Part shown: positions 9,226 to 18,177 of the stretch, piece after piece | Position numbering within the stretch: the stretch's first letter is position 1 | Layout of the letters: each line of letters begins with the position of its first letter | Origin: Ktedonobacteraceae bacterium | Lineage (GTDB): Bacteria > Chloroflexota > Ktedonobacteria > Ktedonobacterales > Ktedonobacteraceae | Direction: 5' to 3' | NCBI GenBank assembly: GCA_035653615.1 | Contig: DASRBN010000033.1 | Coordinates: 124,001 to 188,000, forward strand | DNA length: 64,000 bases | Position numbers and translations under genes: made by a program | Notes under the pieces: generated by a model | Told to the model about the DNA's origin: nothing | The model's input: the letters and a program-made list of their open reading frames with translations, nothing else | Database searches by the model: none

Positions 9226-9297
9226 GGGCGCTTAGCTCAGTGGAAGAGCGCTTCGTTCACACCGAAGAGGCCACTGGTTCGAGCCCAGTAGCGCCCA
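9226..9297 (+). tRNA. tRNA-Val (anticodon CAC)
   Basis: A complete cloverleaf: acceptor GGGCGCT/AGCGCCC, D arm GCTC/GAGC with a short loop, anticodon arm CTTCG-TTCACAC-CGAAG, and T arm ACTGG-TTCGAGC-CCAGT. The discriminator base is A, and CCA is not encoded. The CAC anticodon reads GUG codons. Confidence 0.95.
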
Positions 9298-9458
9298 CTT
9301 TTATCCCCCGCTGCTTGCTTCTCTTGACTATCTCCATTTCGCCAACTACACTACGTAACAAGAGCTTTCACTCGCAAGCACATTGTCCTTCGTACATTGA
9401 ACCAGGCAAACACCTATCAACCCCGGCGCCGGCATATAGCTGGATGGAAGAGTCCGGT

Positions 9459-10103
9459 ATGGCTGAAGACCTTGGAATACAACGCCAACAGATGATAGAA
9501 GCACTCCGCAAGTCAGGTGTGCATGATGAACGTCTTCTCTCCGTTATCGCAAGCACACCACGCGAGCTATTTGTCGATGAGGCGCAAGCTCGTCTCGCGT
9601 ATGAAGACCGCGCATTGCCCATTGCCATGGGCCAGACAATCTCTCAACCCTTGATGGTCGCTTTAATGACACAGGCCCTGCAACTGCGTGGCCATGAGCG
9701 TGTGCTGGAAATCGGCACCGGCTCTGGCTACCAGACGGCTATCCTGGCTCAGTTGGCAGCCCATATCTACAGCGTCGAGCGTTTCCCGCAGCTTGCTTAT
9801 ACGGCAGCTAAGCGCCTATCGCAGCTTGGAGTGCAAAACGTGTCTATCTTTGTTGGTGATGGTTCATTAGGCCGGCCCGAATCAGCACCCTATGATCGCA
9901 TTCTAGTCACCGCAGCTGCCCCGGAAATCCCTATGCACCTTTTGGCTCAGCTTGTGAACTGGGGGATCTTAGTAATACCTGTCGGCAGCCAGGAACGCCA
10001 GGAATTACTCGTCGTCCACCATGCACCCTGGGGCCCGGAGATACGCTCGTTAGGGACCTGCGTCTTTGTCCCTCTAGTCGGGGCAAAAGGCTGGAATAAG
10101 TAA
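9459..10103 (+). CDS. pcm: Protein-L-isoaspartate O-methyltransferase
   Basis: Repairs isoaspartyl residues in damaged proteins using S-adenosylmethionine. Visible signatures are STPRELFVDE, the substrate/active loop GQTISQPLMVALMTQAL, and the SAM-binding motif VLEIGTGSGYQTAILA. The open frame extends upstream through the tRNA, so the start must be internal. ATG 9459 has GGAAG eight bases before it; ATG 9444 is the alternative. It ends near residue 214 with a normal C-terminus. Confidence 0.92.
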   Translation: MAEDLGIQRQQMIEALRKSGVHDERLLSVIASTPRELFVDEAQARLAYEDRALPIAMGQTISQPLMVALMTQALQLRGHERVLEIGTGSGYQTAILAQLAAHIYSVERFPQLAYTAAKRLSQLGVQNVSIFVGDGSLGRPESAPYDRILVTAAAPEIPMHLLAQLVNWGILVIPVGSQERQELLVVHHAPWGPEIRSLGTCVFVPLVGAKGWNK

Positions 10104-10111
10104 ATGTACAG

Positions 10112-10139
10112 TTGCTGATTGGTAAAAAAAAGTTATAAT
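10112..10139 (+). promoter_or_regulatory. Putative promoter for the membrane protein at 10201
   Basis: TTGCTG (10112-10117), 16-base spacer, TATAAT (10134-10139). Confidence 0.5.
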
Positions 10140-10200
10140 ATAAGTAAGCGAAACTGTTTGCTCTCCAGGCTACGATGCACTCAGTGCAAGGAGAATTGAC

Positions 10201-10722
10201 ATGCCAACATCGATGACCGGCATTCATATCACAAATATTCTGGGGTTTATAGCTTTCCTGCTGGTATGGATTGTGCTGTGCGAGGTCGCCAAAATGCTGG
10301 TCCTATTGTTGCGCAATGACCCCTTGATTGGTTGGGGCATCGGCCCCCTGGGAATCTCGACCCTCTTTCTTTCCGAACCATCCGCCGCCTACATCATATT
10401 CAGGGCCCTGTTTCCCGCGCTCGTCTCAGGCTGCATACTCTACTTCGGCCTGTTCACCACATTTCCTGAGCCGGTCGTGATTCCGCACCACCCCTTTATC
10501 GAAATTCTCGTAGTTGCTGTCGGCGTGCTGCTGACCAGTACCGGGGATTTCCTGGATGCTCTGCGTGATATACGCTATCCTTTGTGGGGCGAGGCTCGTA
10601 TCCTGCGTACCCTGCAATCTATGCGCGCGAGCTGGGCCACCATCCACTTCACTGCATTCGGTCTCTCCTACCTGCGCGACCACTTTCATTCCACGCCGAC
10701 CGATATATTGCAGGCCTTCTAA
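10201..10722 (+). CDS. Integral membrane protein of unknown function
   Basis: 173 residues. Strong hydrophobic segments are at about 12-38, 60-84 and 96-115, the last followed by GDFLDALRDIRYPLWGEARIL. The C-terminal 60 residues are soluble and contain several His. I recognise no family. AAGGAG precedes ATG 10201, and its own promoter lies upstream. It converges with the histidine kinase gene, leaving only 15 bases between their ends. Confidence 0.6.
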   Translation: MPTSMTGIHITNILGFIAFLLVWIVLCEVAKMLVLLLRNDPLIGWGIGPLGISTLFLSEPSAAYIIFRALFPALVSGCILYFGLFTTFPEPVVIPHHPFIEILVVAVGVLLTSTGDFLDALRDIRYPLWGEARILRTLQSMRASWATIHFTAFGLSYLRDHFHSTPTDILQAF

Positions 10723-10737
10723 GTTTGTTCCCAGCAA

Positions 10738-12501
10738 TTAACCTAACTGCAACGTACTGGTCTTTGGAGCCCTTGGCAATGTAAAGTAAAAAGTGCTTCC
10801 CGCGCCTTGATTGCTCGAGAGCCAGATGCGCCCGCCGTGAGCCTCGACAATCGCGCGCGCGACAAACAGGCCCAGGCCGATGCCCGAATATTGCCGGCTG
10901 GCCGTATTGCGCACACGATAGAAACGCTCAAAAATGTGATCGAAATACTCCGGACTCACACCAATGCCCTCATCGATCACGCTGATCAGGTATTCGTTAT
11001 TTTGCTCTTCCAATTTGACCGTTACCTGCCGGCCCTGCGGTGAGAACTTCACCGCATTATCCAGGATATTGCCGACAACCTGGCTAATACGGGCCTGATC
11101 GGCCACCACTTTGCTATCAAGCACCTGGATATCAAGGTAAATAGTATGCTGCTCCGCGCTTACCTGGGCCTGTCGCACGCGCTCTGACAACAAATCGGCA
11201 AGGTGGAAGTTGGAATATTGCAGGTGCAGCTCCCCCCATTGTACTCGTGAAAGATCGAGCAGATCATTCACCAACCGCTCGAGATGCTCGGTCTGGCTCT
11301 GCACAATATGCAGGCTGCGCAGGTCATAGCTTTCCGGCGGCTCAGCCAGTGAACCCGACTTCTTCTGTACCTGCCGCACCTCGCGTAAGCGTCGCTCGAT
11401 GCGCCGCATTAGGTGCTGCGTGTAACCCTTGATGGCCGTTAATGGCGTGCGTAGCTCGTGTGAAACAACCGAGACAAACTCGTCCTTCAGTTTTTCGATC
11501 TGCTTATGATAGGTAATATCGTTTAGAACGGCCACCACACCCACAGGACGTATAGGAGAGACACTTGCATCGTGCAACGGCGCGGCGCTGATACTCAGCG
11601 TGAGCGGAACATTCTCCCCACTGATACCGGCGATCAACTCTCGATTCATCACCGTATTGCCTATCAAGGCCTGTTCAACAATTCCGGCCAGGTCAGATAA
11701 CCAGCTCACGTTACTGCTGGCGGCCAGTTCGCGTAATGAGGTTGGAGTTTCCTGCTCTACATCTATTTGCGTCTGCGCAAACAATTCACGGGCCGAGCGA
11801 TTCAAGGAAGTGATTGTACCCCTCGCATCGGTAATCAGCAATCCTTCCGCCATACTGCTGATAATGCGCTCGAGGCGATGACGTTCCAATTCCGCCGAGT
11901 GCCAGAGCGCCATCTCGCGTTCGTGCAGGCGCACATTCTCCAGGGCGACAGCAGCATAATCGGCAATCATCGTCGTGAGTTGTAGCAGATCTCTATCGAA
12001 AGCGCCCTCGCGCTCGTCAAAGAGGCTCAGCATGCCAATGATACGATTCTCCACGGTCAGGGGAATAGTGAGGGAATCACCGACGCTACTTGCTACGTGC
12101 GCAGCATCGGCATGTAAGGAGCTAAATTCATCCGGCGCATCCAGGTCGGCAACTGCGGCCAGTTCAGGGGCCGACACCTTTGGAAAATCGATCACACTGG
12201 CGGCACGTGCGAGCTTGGCAAAAATTTCTTGTAAAAATGTGCTGCTGAGGGGGTAACGAGGAATGATGGAGAGTTCTATCGGGTCGCCTTTTAACAGGAT
12301 GGAACAGGCCGAGAAACTGTAGAGTTCTTGTAAAGTGGCAAGGAGCGCACGATGAACCTGAAACCGATCAATCGCCGCGACAAAACGCTTCCCAATGGTA
12401 TTGAGAAATTCCATCTGGTGACGAAGAGCGCTGAGCCGATCCTCATCTTGTTCAATGAGGGGGTGATACGCGCTTTCCGTTACCCTCGATTCTGGCTGCA
12501 C
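10738..12501 (-). CDS. Soluble sensor histidine kinase with GAF and PAS domains
   Basis: 587 residues without membrane segments. Domains in order: GAF at about 30-195, PAS at about 205-325, a dimerisation/phosphoacceptor helix with SHELRTPL (His348), and an HATPase domain with N box NILDNAVKF (about 478-486), G1 DEGIGVSP and G2 GIGLGLFVARAIVEAHGG. It should autophosphorylate in response to a cytoplasmic ligand or redox cue. No response regulator is adjacent, so its partner is elsewhere. The start is GTG with GGGAG six bases upstream. It follows the small gene at 12523 by 21 bases and is probably co-transcribed with it. Confidence 0.88.
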   Translation of the reverse strand: MQPESRVTESAYHPLIEQDEDRLSALRHQMEFLNTIGKRFVAAIDRFQVHRALLATLQELYSFSACSILLKGDPIELSIIPRYPLSSTFLQEIFAKLARAASVIDFPKVSAPELAAVADLDAPDEFSSLHADAAHVASSVGDSLTIPLTVENRIIGMLSLFDEREGAFDRDLLQLTTMIADYAAVALENVRLHEREMALWHSAELERHRLERIISSMAEGLLITDARGTITSLNRSARELFAQTQIDVEQETPTSLRELAASSNVSWLSDLAGIVEQALIGNTVMNRELIAGISGENVPLTLSISAAPLHDASVSPIRPVGVVAVLNDITYHKQIEKLKDEFVSVVSHELRTPLTAIKGYTQHLMRRIERRLREVRQVQKKSGSLAEPPESYDLRSLHIVQSQTEHLERLVNDLLDLSRVQWGELHLQYSNFHLADLLSERVRQAQVSAEQHTIYLDIQVLDSKVVADQARISQVVGNILDNAVKFSPQGRQVTVKLEEQNNEYLISVIDEGIGVSPEYFDHIFERFYRVRNTASRQYSGIGLGLFVARAIVEAHGGRIWLSSNQGAGSTFYFTLPRAPKTSTLQLG

Positions 12502-12522
12502 GCTGCTCTCCCAATCCCTTTA

Positions 12523-12906
12523 TCAAGGTAACTGCCTCAACTGGCGCCTCACCTCGTCATGAAGTGGCGGCACGATCAGATCCCCGGTCAGTTCTTGTAA
12601 ACCGGCAAAGCATTCCTGCAATAGCGCATCCATACCGGCTGCAAGTTCCATAGGTGTGACACTGCTTAACTGCTCGCGCACTATCGCGGGAACAACTTCA
12701 GTATACGGCATCTTTTCCAGGAAATGCAAAAAAGGGTAATTGCCGGCCACTCGTCTCGCGGCGCCCTGCACCAGCACACGCGTGGTTGCTTTCCCTAAAA
12801 AAGGTGTGACGCGATCATCAATGAGTTGGATAGCCTTTAGATATGCCTCAGTAACTTGCTCATGGGAGAGGGAAGAAGGGTTATCGGACATATTTGGCAT
12901 ATACAT
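12523..12906 (-). CDS. Small protein of unknown function in a histidine kinase operon
   Basis: 127 residues, predicted helical, with segments TTRVLVQGAARRVAG and FLHFLEKMPY. No Cys, signal or membrane segment. I do not recognise the family. It is the first gene of a two-gene operon with the GAF-PAS kinase, so it may sense a signal or modulate the kinase (inference). The start is ATG 12906 with GGGAGAGG upstream; an ATG six codons earlier lacks a good site. Confidence 0.6.
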   Translation of the reverse strand: MYMPNMSDNPSSLSHEQVTEAYLKAIQLIDDRVTPFLGKATTRVLVQGAARRVAGNYPFLHFLEKMPYTEVVPAIVREQLSSVTPMELAAGMDALLQECFAGLQELTGDLIVPPLHDEVRRQLRQLP

Positions 12907-12950
12907 CGTTGCCTCTCCCTTCACTGCTTCGGCGAACTCTCTTACTCCCT

Positions 12951-12980
12951 ATTATAACATAGTTCCCTAGCAGATTGTAA
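12951..12980 (-). promoter_or_regulatory. Promoter of the histidine kinase operon
   Basis: Minus strand TTACAA (12980-12975), 18-base spacer, TATAAT (12956-12951). The expected transcription start is about 37 bases before ATG 12906. Confidence 0.6.
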
Positions 12981-13051
12981 GTGGATAACCGACCAGTAAT
13001 TACAAATTATGCAAATGTAGCAGGTAATACCATACCTTCGAATAACATTTA

Positions 13052-13087
13052 CAAACATTTGCGCTTATATTGTAACACAAATGTTTG
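13052..13087. repeat. Inverted repeat, possible operator
   Basis: CAAACATTTG (13052-13061) and CAAATGTTTG (13078-13087) are perfect inverted copies with a 16-base spacer. They lie about 75 bases upstream of the -35 box of the kinase operon, in the otherwise empty 390-base gap at 12907-13297. Confidence 0.4.
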
Positions 13088-13230
13088 GTAGGTCCCCTCT
13101 AATGGTAGCAACGATCTATGCCTCACATTGTAACCCACCGGCTCAGCAGTGATTGCCCCTGTCCCATCTGGCGCCGCTCGCAAATATCATTACATTTCAT
13201 GCACCAAAAAGTACTAATCGGATGAGCATA

Positions 13231-13267
13231 GAAAAAGGGATGAACTCTCAGCTTGCGTTCATCCCTT
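13231..13267 (-). terminator. Intrinsic terminator of the CDC48-like gene
   Basis: On the minus strand AAGGGATGAAC pairs with GTTCATCCCTT around an 11-base loop, followed by T residues. It lies 31 bases beyond the stop codon at 13298. Confidence 0.85.
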
Positions 13268-13297
13268 GCTACTTCATAAAAAGGTTCTATTGTGCTC

Positions 13298-15946
13298 TCA
13301 TGGAACCAGCCTGAAGAGACGTGCCAGCCACAGCCGGAATCCCCTCAACGCCGGTTTATTATTAGCAGCGCCGTAATTCGCTGCTATATCAAGTAAACGC
13401 TGGCGACCTGCTTCTTTACGTGCCCTTTCCTCTTCTGCCGCTTCCTGGATCGCGTAACGTTCGCGCTGCTCTTCAATAGCATGCTCAAAATGATCAAGAC
13501 GAATCTGGAAAAGCGATGTTGAGGCTTGACCAGGCGTATTTTGTGCCTGCGATACTGTATCATCCGCAGGCACAGCGGTAGCAGTATCTCCATTGTTCAT
13601 ATGTGCCGTTCCGTTAGTTGCAGTCTCGCCGCTCGCAGTCACCGGCTCCCCTATTTCTGTGACCTGCACGTGACCGGCGGTCAGCTTCGGAGCAATCCAC
13701 TCGCGCAATGCCAGTAGCGAGGCGCGCCGGCAGATCGCTTCGATATCCGCGCCACTACGTCCCCCGGTCATGCTGGCCAGCTTTTCCATCGTGATATCTG
13801 GAGCCAGAGGACGACCGCGTGTATGAACGGCGAAAATGGCCGCCCGTTCGATTTCATTAGGATACTCAAGCTCAACCACAAGATCAAAGCGACCGGGCCG
13901 CAGTAAGGCCGGATCGATCAGTTCAGGACGGTTGGTAGCCGCCACCACGATCACGCCGGTGCGCCCTTCGATGCCATCCATTTCAGTGAGCAGCTGCGCG
14001 ATGACCCTGTCACCGACATGACCATCTATATCACCGCCGCGGCGTGGCGCAAGCGAGTCAAGTTCATCAAAGAACACAATACAGGGCGCGGCCTGTTTCG
14101 CGCGCCGGAAGATTTCGCGTATGCCTTTTTCCGATTCGCCGACCCACTTTGAAAGCAGTTCCGGCCCCTTAATCGAGATGAAGCTCGCTTCGCATTGATT
14201 AGCAATTGCCCGCGCGATCAACGTTTTGCCCGACCCGGGAGGTCCTGATAGCAGCACGCCGCGTGGAGGCTCAACCCTGGCATGGCTATATATTTCCGGG
14301 AAGCGCAAAGGCCATTCTACACCCTCCGTCAACAATGTTTTCACCTTCTCCAGGCCGCCAATGTCATCCCAGGACGTTTCGCTGACCTCGACATACACCT
14401 CACGCGTCGTTGATGGCTCAACTTCGCGCAATGCTACCTGAAAATCGGCCATCGTTATATTCAGGTTTACCAACGTCTCATAGGGGATATATCCACGCTG
14501 GTAATCGATATGGGGAAGGACACGACGTAGCGCGATCATGGCCGCCTCGCGACACAATGCTTCCAGGTCTGCTCCAACGAAGCCAGGCGTCAATTGTGCC
14601 AGGCGCGCAAAGTCGATATCATTCGCCAGCGCCGCGTCGCGACTATGAATCTGCAATATCTCCATGCGCCCGCGTACATCAGGCACGCGCAGGGAGATTT
14701 CGCGGTCGAAACGACCGGGACGGCGTAGCGCCGGGTCGAGCGCATTAGGCTGGTTGGTAGCTCCAATCAGCACCACCTGGCCGCGTGAAGCCAGCCCATC
14801 CATTAATGCCAGCAATTGCCCCACGATACGCCGTTCAACCTCGCCGCCCGTCTCGGCACGTTTGGGAGCCAGCGCGTCCAGCTCATCGATAAAGATAATG
14901 CTGGGCGCGCGTCTTTGCGCTTCCTGGAAGACCGAACGTAGCCGCGATTCGCTTTCCCCGTAGAATTTGTTCATGATTTCAGGGCCATTAATGACGAAAA
15001 ATGCCGCATTCGTCTCAGAGGCGACGGCCCGTGCGATCAATGTCTTACCGGTGCCGGGAGGCCCATATAGCAGCACGCCTTTCGGTGGCTCGACGCCCAG
15101 CCGGTCGAAAACGGCAGGATATTTCAGCGGCAATTCGATCATCTCGCGGATGCGCTGTAATTCCTTGCCCAACCCGCCGATATCCTCATAGCTCACTCGC
15201 CCAAGACCACCGGGGCGTGTCGCCCCACGTGCCTGCGCTCGTACAACGGTGCCCGCATGCACCAGTACCGCTTCCGTGTCGGTCACCATCTGAGGTTGAA
15301 CAGGAGGCACAAGGTTTTCCAGTTCCCCCGTGTTGCGCTTTTGGATAGTATAGCTGGGAGTGGCAGGCGTGGTACTGATGATCAAAAATTCGCGCGGCGC
15401 GGCCCCCGGCGTACCCACGCGCAGTAAATCACCGATAGTCACAGGGAGACCCACCAGGTATCGAGCAATATATTGCAACTCGCTTTCCTGAATGGGAGCG
15501 CCACTGGTCAATGGGAGCAGCGTTATTTTTTCAGCATTGCTGACCCGTGCCTTACGAACGCTAACACGCTCACCCAATCCCGACGCGCTATTCTGCCGTA
15601 CCTGGCTATCCATCTGAATAGACTGCTTGCCACGATCTATAGTGCTGTTGGGGAGAACTTTGGCCGCCGTTGTGCGCGCCCCGGTAATCAGCACGATATC
15701 CCCAGGCTGGCAGCCAAGGCGCTCAATATCATTCGGGTCCACACGCGCGACGCCTCGTCCAACCTGAAAGCCCTCGACGACGACTAGTTGTAGCGTACTT
15801 GCATTTCCGCCCGGCTGGTTTCCTGAATTCTGCTGGCTGTTGTTATTTGGAGCTACAGTCGTATTGTCCGCAACATTCTCCGGTGGGAGTTTGCTGGTCG
15901 TTCTGCCCGTGTGCGGAGTGTCTCCCACGTTTCGAAATTCCTCCAT
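13298..15946 (-). CDS. CDC48/VCP-like AAA+ ATPase with two ATPase domains
   Basis: 882 residues. Residues 1-50 are a Gln/Asn-rich leader. Residues 52-240 match the CDC48 N-domain (VARVDPNDIERLGCQPGDIV). The first AAA domain has GPPGTGKT at 295-302 and FIDELDA near 353. The second has GPPGSGKT and FFDELDS. Both carry the RPGRFD segment. The C-terminal 90 residues are charged and coiled-coil-like. Family members unfold proteins for degradation or remodelling. Archaea and eukaryotes have them universally, bacteria only patchily. The gene stands alone with its own terminator. AGAAGG precedes ATG 15946. Confidence 0.9.
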   Translation of the reverse strand: MEEFRNVGDTPHTGRTTSKLPPENVADNTTVAPNNNSQQNSGNQPGGNASTLQLVVVEGFQVGRGVARVDPNDIERLGCQPGDIVLITGARTTAAKVLPNSTIDRGKQSIQMDSQVRQNSASGLGERVSVRKARVSNAEKITLLPLTSGAPIQESELQYIARYLVGLPVTIGDLLRVGTPGAAPREFLIISTTPATPSYTIQKRNTGELENLVPPVQPQMVTDTEAVLVHAGTVVRAQARGATRPGGLGRVSYEDIGGLGKELQRIREMIELPLKYPAVFDRLGVEPPKGVLLYGPPGTGKTLIARAVASETNAAFFVINGPEIMNKFYGESESRLRSVFQEAQRRAPSIIFIDELDALAPKRAETGGEVERRIVGQLLALMDGLASRGQVVLIGATNQPNALDPALRRPGRFDREISLRVPDVRGRMEILQIHSRDAALANDIDFARLAQLTPGFVGADLEALCREAAMIALRRVLPHIDYQRGYIPYETLVNLNITMADFQVALREVEPSTTREVYVEVSETSWDDIGGLEKVKTLLTEGVEWPLRFPEIYSHARVEPPRGVLLSGPPGSGKTLIARAIANQCEASFISIKGPELLSKWVGESEKGIREIFRRAKQAAPCIVFFDELDSLAPRRGGDIDGHVGDRVIAQLLTEMDGIEGRTGVIVVAATNRPELIDPALLRPGRFDLVVELEYPNEIERAAIFAVHTRGRPLAPDITMEKLASMTGGRSGADIEAICRRASLLALREWIAPKLTAGHVQVTEIGEPVTASGETATNGTAHMNNGDTATAVPADDTVSQAQNTPGQASTSLFQIRLDHFEHAIEEQRERYAIQEAAEEERARKEAGRQRLLDIAANYGAANNKPALRGFRLWLARLFRLVP

Positions 15947-16088
15947 GAGCCTTCTCTCTTCCGAATTTTTGATGAAGTGATGATACCTTCTCTTAGACTA
16001 TCACATGTACGAGAGGCGAGGGGAAAAGTTGAAGCTCCTGATTGTATCCTATTACGGCCAAAACGCCAAAAACATATGGGGTCCGATA

Positions 16089-17186
16089 TTATCGTTTCGC
16101 ATTCCACAACGTCGTTCTGGCGTCAGCACTCGAAGTGCGACCGGCCTCTATCATCGTGCGCCGTAAAAAGTAGCCCCCCACTAAAACCAGCAGCGATATG
16201 GCAATCCCTCTAGCATTTCTGGTCTTTCCCGGACGACGCTGCAACAGCGCAAGCGTCGTGAGCAGCCAGGGCAAAGCCAATCCGCTTCCAAATACAAACC
16301 GCCAGAATGTCATTCCATGTTGTGCAGGAGCGGTACCGACCAGGGGACGAGCCGCTCGCCCACCTCCTCGTAAGAAAGCGAACAACGCAGTCATCTCGAC
16401 AAGCAAAGCCGCCCATTCAAAACGCTCGAGTTTGTGTAGGGCCTGAGCTGGAGTTCCCGCCAGTCGCAGCACCAGCGAGATCAATGCACTGCTCGTTGAA
16501 ATAGCAGACGAGAGAAAAACTGCCCCCAGCACTTTACTGCGCGACCAGAGTGGAATGCTTGTCGCCGTCAACAGCACGCCGGTGTAACCACCCAGAAACA
16601 GGCCAAAAGCCGTTCCGGGCAGCGCAATCAATCGCTGCGGCAGTGCCGCCAGCATGCGAGCGCCCCACCAGCGTCCCAGTACTCCATCCCTTGCGGCCTG
16701 AATGACGGCCGTAACCCCGCTGAATAACGAGAAACTCAACAGGCCCCATGTGCCCATCGACATCGGTGATTTAACCTTGAAAATGCGCAGCATGTGCAGA
16801 AACCGCTCAGGCCTGCCCAGGTCTTTGATGAGCAAGATAGGACAGGGAATCAAGGCCAGCAATGAAAGATAATAGCCCGCGCGCGCAATAGCCCGGTCAT
16901 CCTGTCCGCCAAAAAGTGATACAAGGCTGGCAATCACATAGTTGCCCGCCGCCAATCCCCCAAAAAAGAAATACCAGATAATCTCCCAGCGCCACAGAGG
17001 CGCTTTCAATACGGGATAATCATAGTAGGATGGCTCTTCTAGCTCCTGCTCTATGTCAGGCTTATACCCCGTCGTCAACGTTGCCAGCCGCTCGGCCAGG
17101 TCAGTAAGCGCGAGACGTTCGCGCACAAATTGCAAGGGCATGCCTGTCCTCAACTGCGACCCAATTGGCACCCGTGTTTCTTGCAT
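16089..17186 (-). CDS. nrfD: NrfD/PsrC-type quinone-interacting membrane subunit of formate dehydrogenase
   Basis: 365 residues. A 70-residue cytoplasmic N-terminus precedes about eight hydrophobic segments, beginning WRWEIIWYFFFGGLAAGNYVI. That aromatic and Gly-rich first helix is typical of NrfD proteins, which pass electrons to or from quinone without haem. It is the last gene of the operon, 17 bases after the iron-sulfur subunit, and has GGGAGG before ATG. It replaces the cytochrome b subunit used by E. coli formate dehydrogenases N and O. Confidence 0.85.
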   Translation of the reverse strand: MQETRVPIGSQLRTGMPLQFVRERLALTDLAERLATLTTGYKPDIEQELEEPSYYDYPVLKAPLWRWEIIWYFFFGGLAAGNYVIASLVSLFGGQDDRAIARAGYYLSLLALIPCPILLIKDLGRPERFLHMLRIFKVKSPMSMGTWGLLSFSLFSGVTAVIQAARDGVLGRWWGARMLAALPQRLIALPGTAFGLFLGGYTGVLLTATSIPLWSRSKVLGAVFLSSAISTSSALISLVLRLAGTPAQALHKLERFEWAALLVEMTALFAFLRGGGRAARPLVGTAPAQHGMTFWRFVFGSGLALPWLLTTLALLQRRPGKTRNARGIAISLLVLVGGYFLRRTMIEAGRTSSADARTTLWNAKR

Positions 17187-17203
17187 TGCAAAAACCTCCC
17201 TAT

Positions 17204-18163
17204 TTACTCCTTAAAGAATAAAATACCGAGCAGCCCTAATACCATTGCCGCCACAATCGTCCAGAATGAGGCCGGTGCGACATTATTTGATGGCCGGGCC
17301 GGGTTCTCCGGCAGATTGTACACCTCCGGCGCATCCAGCAGCAAAAAGAACGCGTGCAGCCCACCCTCAAGAATATCATCATCGACACCATACAGGCGCG
17401 CCTCAGCAACGCCGCGCCTGTGTAAATCTCCCAGCCGTTCGCGCGCCCGCGCCTTCAGTTGATCGACCTCGCCAAATTGAATCGAGCCGGTCGGACAGGC
17501 CTTGGCGCAGGCCGGTTTCATATCATCTTTCAGGCGATCATAACAAAGCGTGCATTTATGGGCCATGCGATCACCCTCCTCGTCACGCGCAATAACGCCG
17601 AACGGACAGGCAACCACGCAATAACCACAGCCATTACAAATGTCTTGCTGGACATAAACTGTGTCGAACTCCGTACGAATAATCGCTCCTGTAGGGCATG
17701 CTTCCTGGCAGGGCGCATTCGCACAGTGCTTGCACACGTCGCTATGCATCAACCAGCGCTCGGAATTGAAAAAAGGAAGCGCCGTTCCTGGTGGCACAAA
17801 TGGGATAATTCCCTCGCTGCGCGCCTCCTCAATGCGGTCACGCAGGTCTTCCACATTGTGTCCATTCTGGAATCCAGCGCCAACGTGTTCAATGAACTGC
17901 ACGTGTCGCCAGGTACGCGCGCTCAACTGGCCGGTATTATCGTAGCTCGTACCTCTCCAGTCGGGCGCCTCCGCCGGTAACTGGTTCCACTGCTTGCAGG
18001 CCACCTCGCAGGCCTTACAGCCAATGCACAGGCTGGTATCGGTAAAGAAGCCCATAGCAGGCTGGGGCGGTAATGGAGCTTCTTTATTGCCCACCAGGGA
18101 AGATAGCCTCATCTGTAATGGCATTCCTCGTGTTTGCTTCGCTTCAGAAGATTCGATAGCCAT
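17204..18163 (-). CDS. fdhB: Formate dehydrogenase iron-sulfur (beta) subunit
   Basis: 319 residues with four Cys clusters for [4Fe-4S] centres: CIGCKACEVACKQW, CKHCANAPCQEACP, CNGCGYCVVACP, and CTLCYDRLKDDMKPACAKACP in order along the chain. The C-terminal 25 residues (SFWTIVAAMVLGLLGILFF) form one membrane anchor. It should conduct electrons from the selenium/molybdenum (or tungsten) site to the NrfD subunit. The start is ATG 18163 with GGAGG six bases upstream. It begins 14 bases after the catalytic gene's stop. Confidence 0.9.
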   Translation of the reverse strand: MAIESSEAKQTRGMPLQMRLSSLVGNKEAPLPPQPAMGFFTDTSLCIGCKACEVACKQWNQLPAEAPDWRGTSYDNTGQLSARTWRHVQFIEHVGAGFQNGHNVEDLRDRIEEARSEGIIPFVPPGTALPFFNSERWLMHSDVCKHCANAPCQEACPTGAIIRTEFDTVYVQQDICNGCGYCVVACPFGVIARDEEGDRMAHKCTLCYDRLKDDMKPACAKACPTGSIQFGEVDQLKARARERLGDLHRRGVAEARLYGVDDDILEGGLHAFFLLLDAPEVYNLPENPARPSNNVAPASFWTIVAAMVLGLLGILFFKE

Positions 18164-18177
18164 ACAATCCTCCATTT

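Noticed and set aside
9210-9458. N-terminal extension of pcm through the tRNA gene
   Set aside because: It would translate the tRNA-Val sequence; ATG 9459 with GGAAG starts the conserved region.
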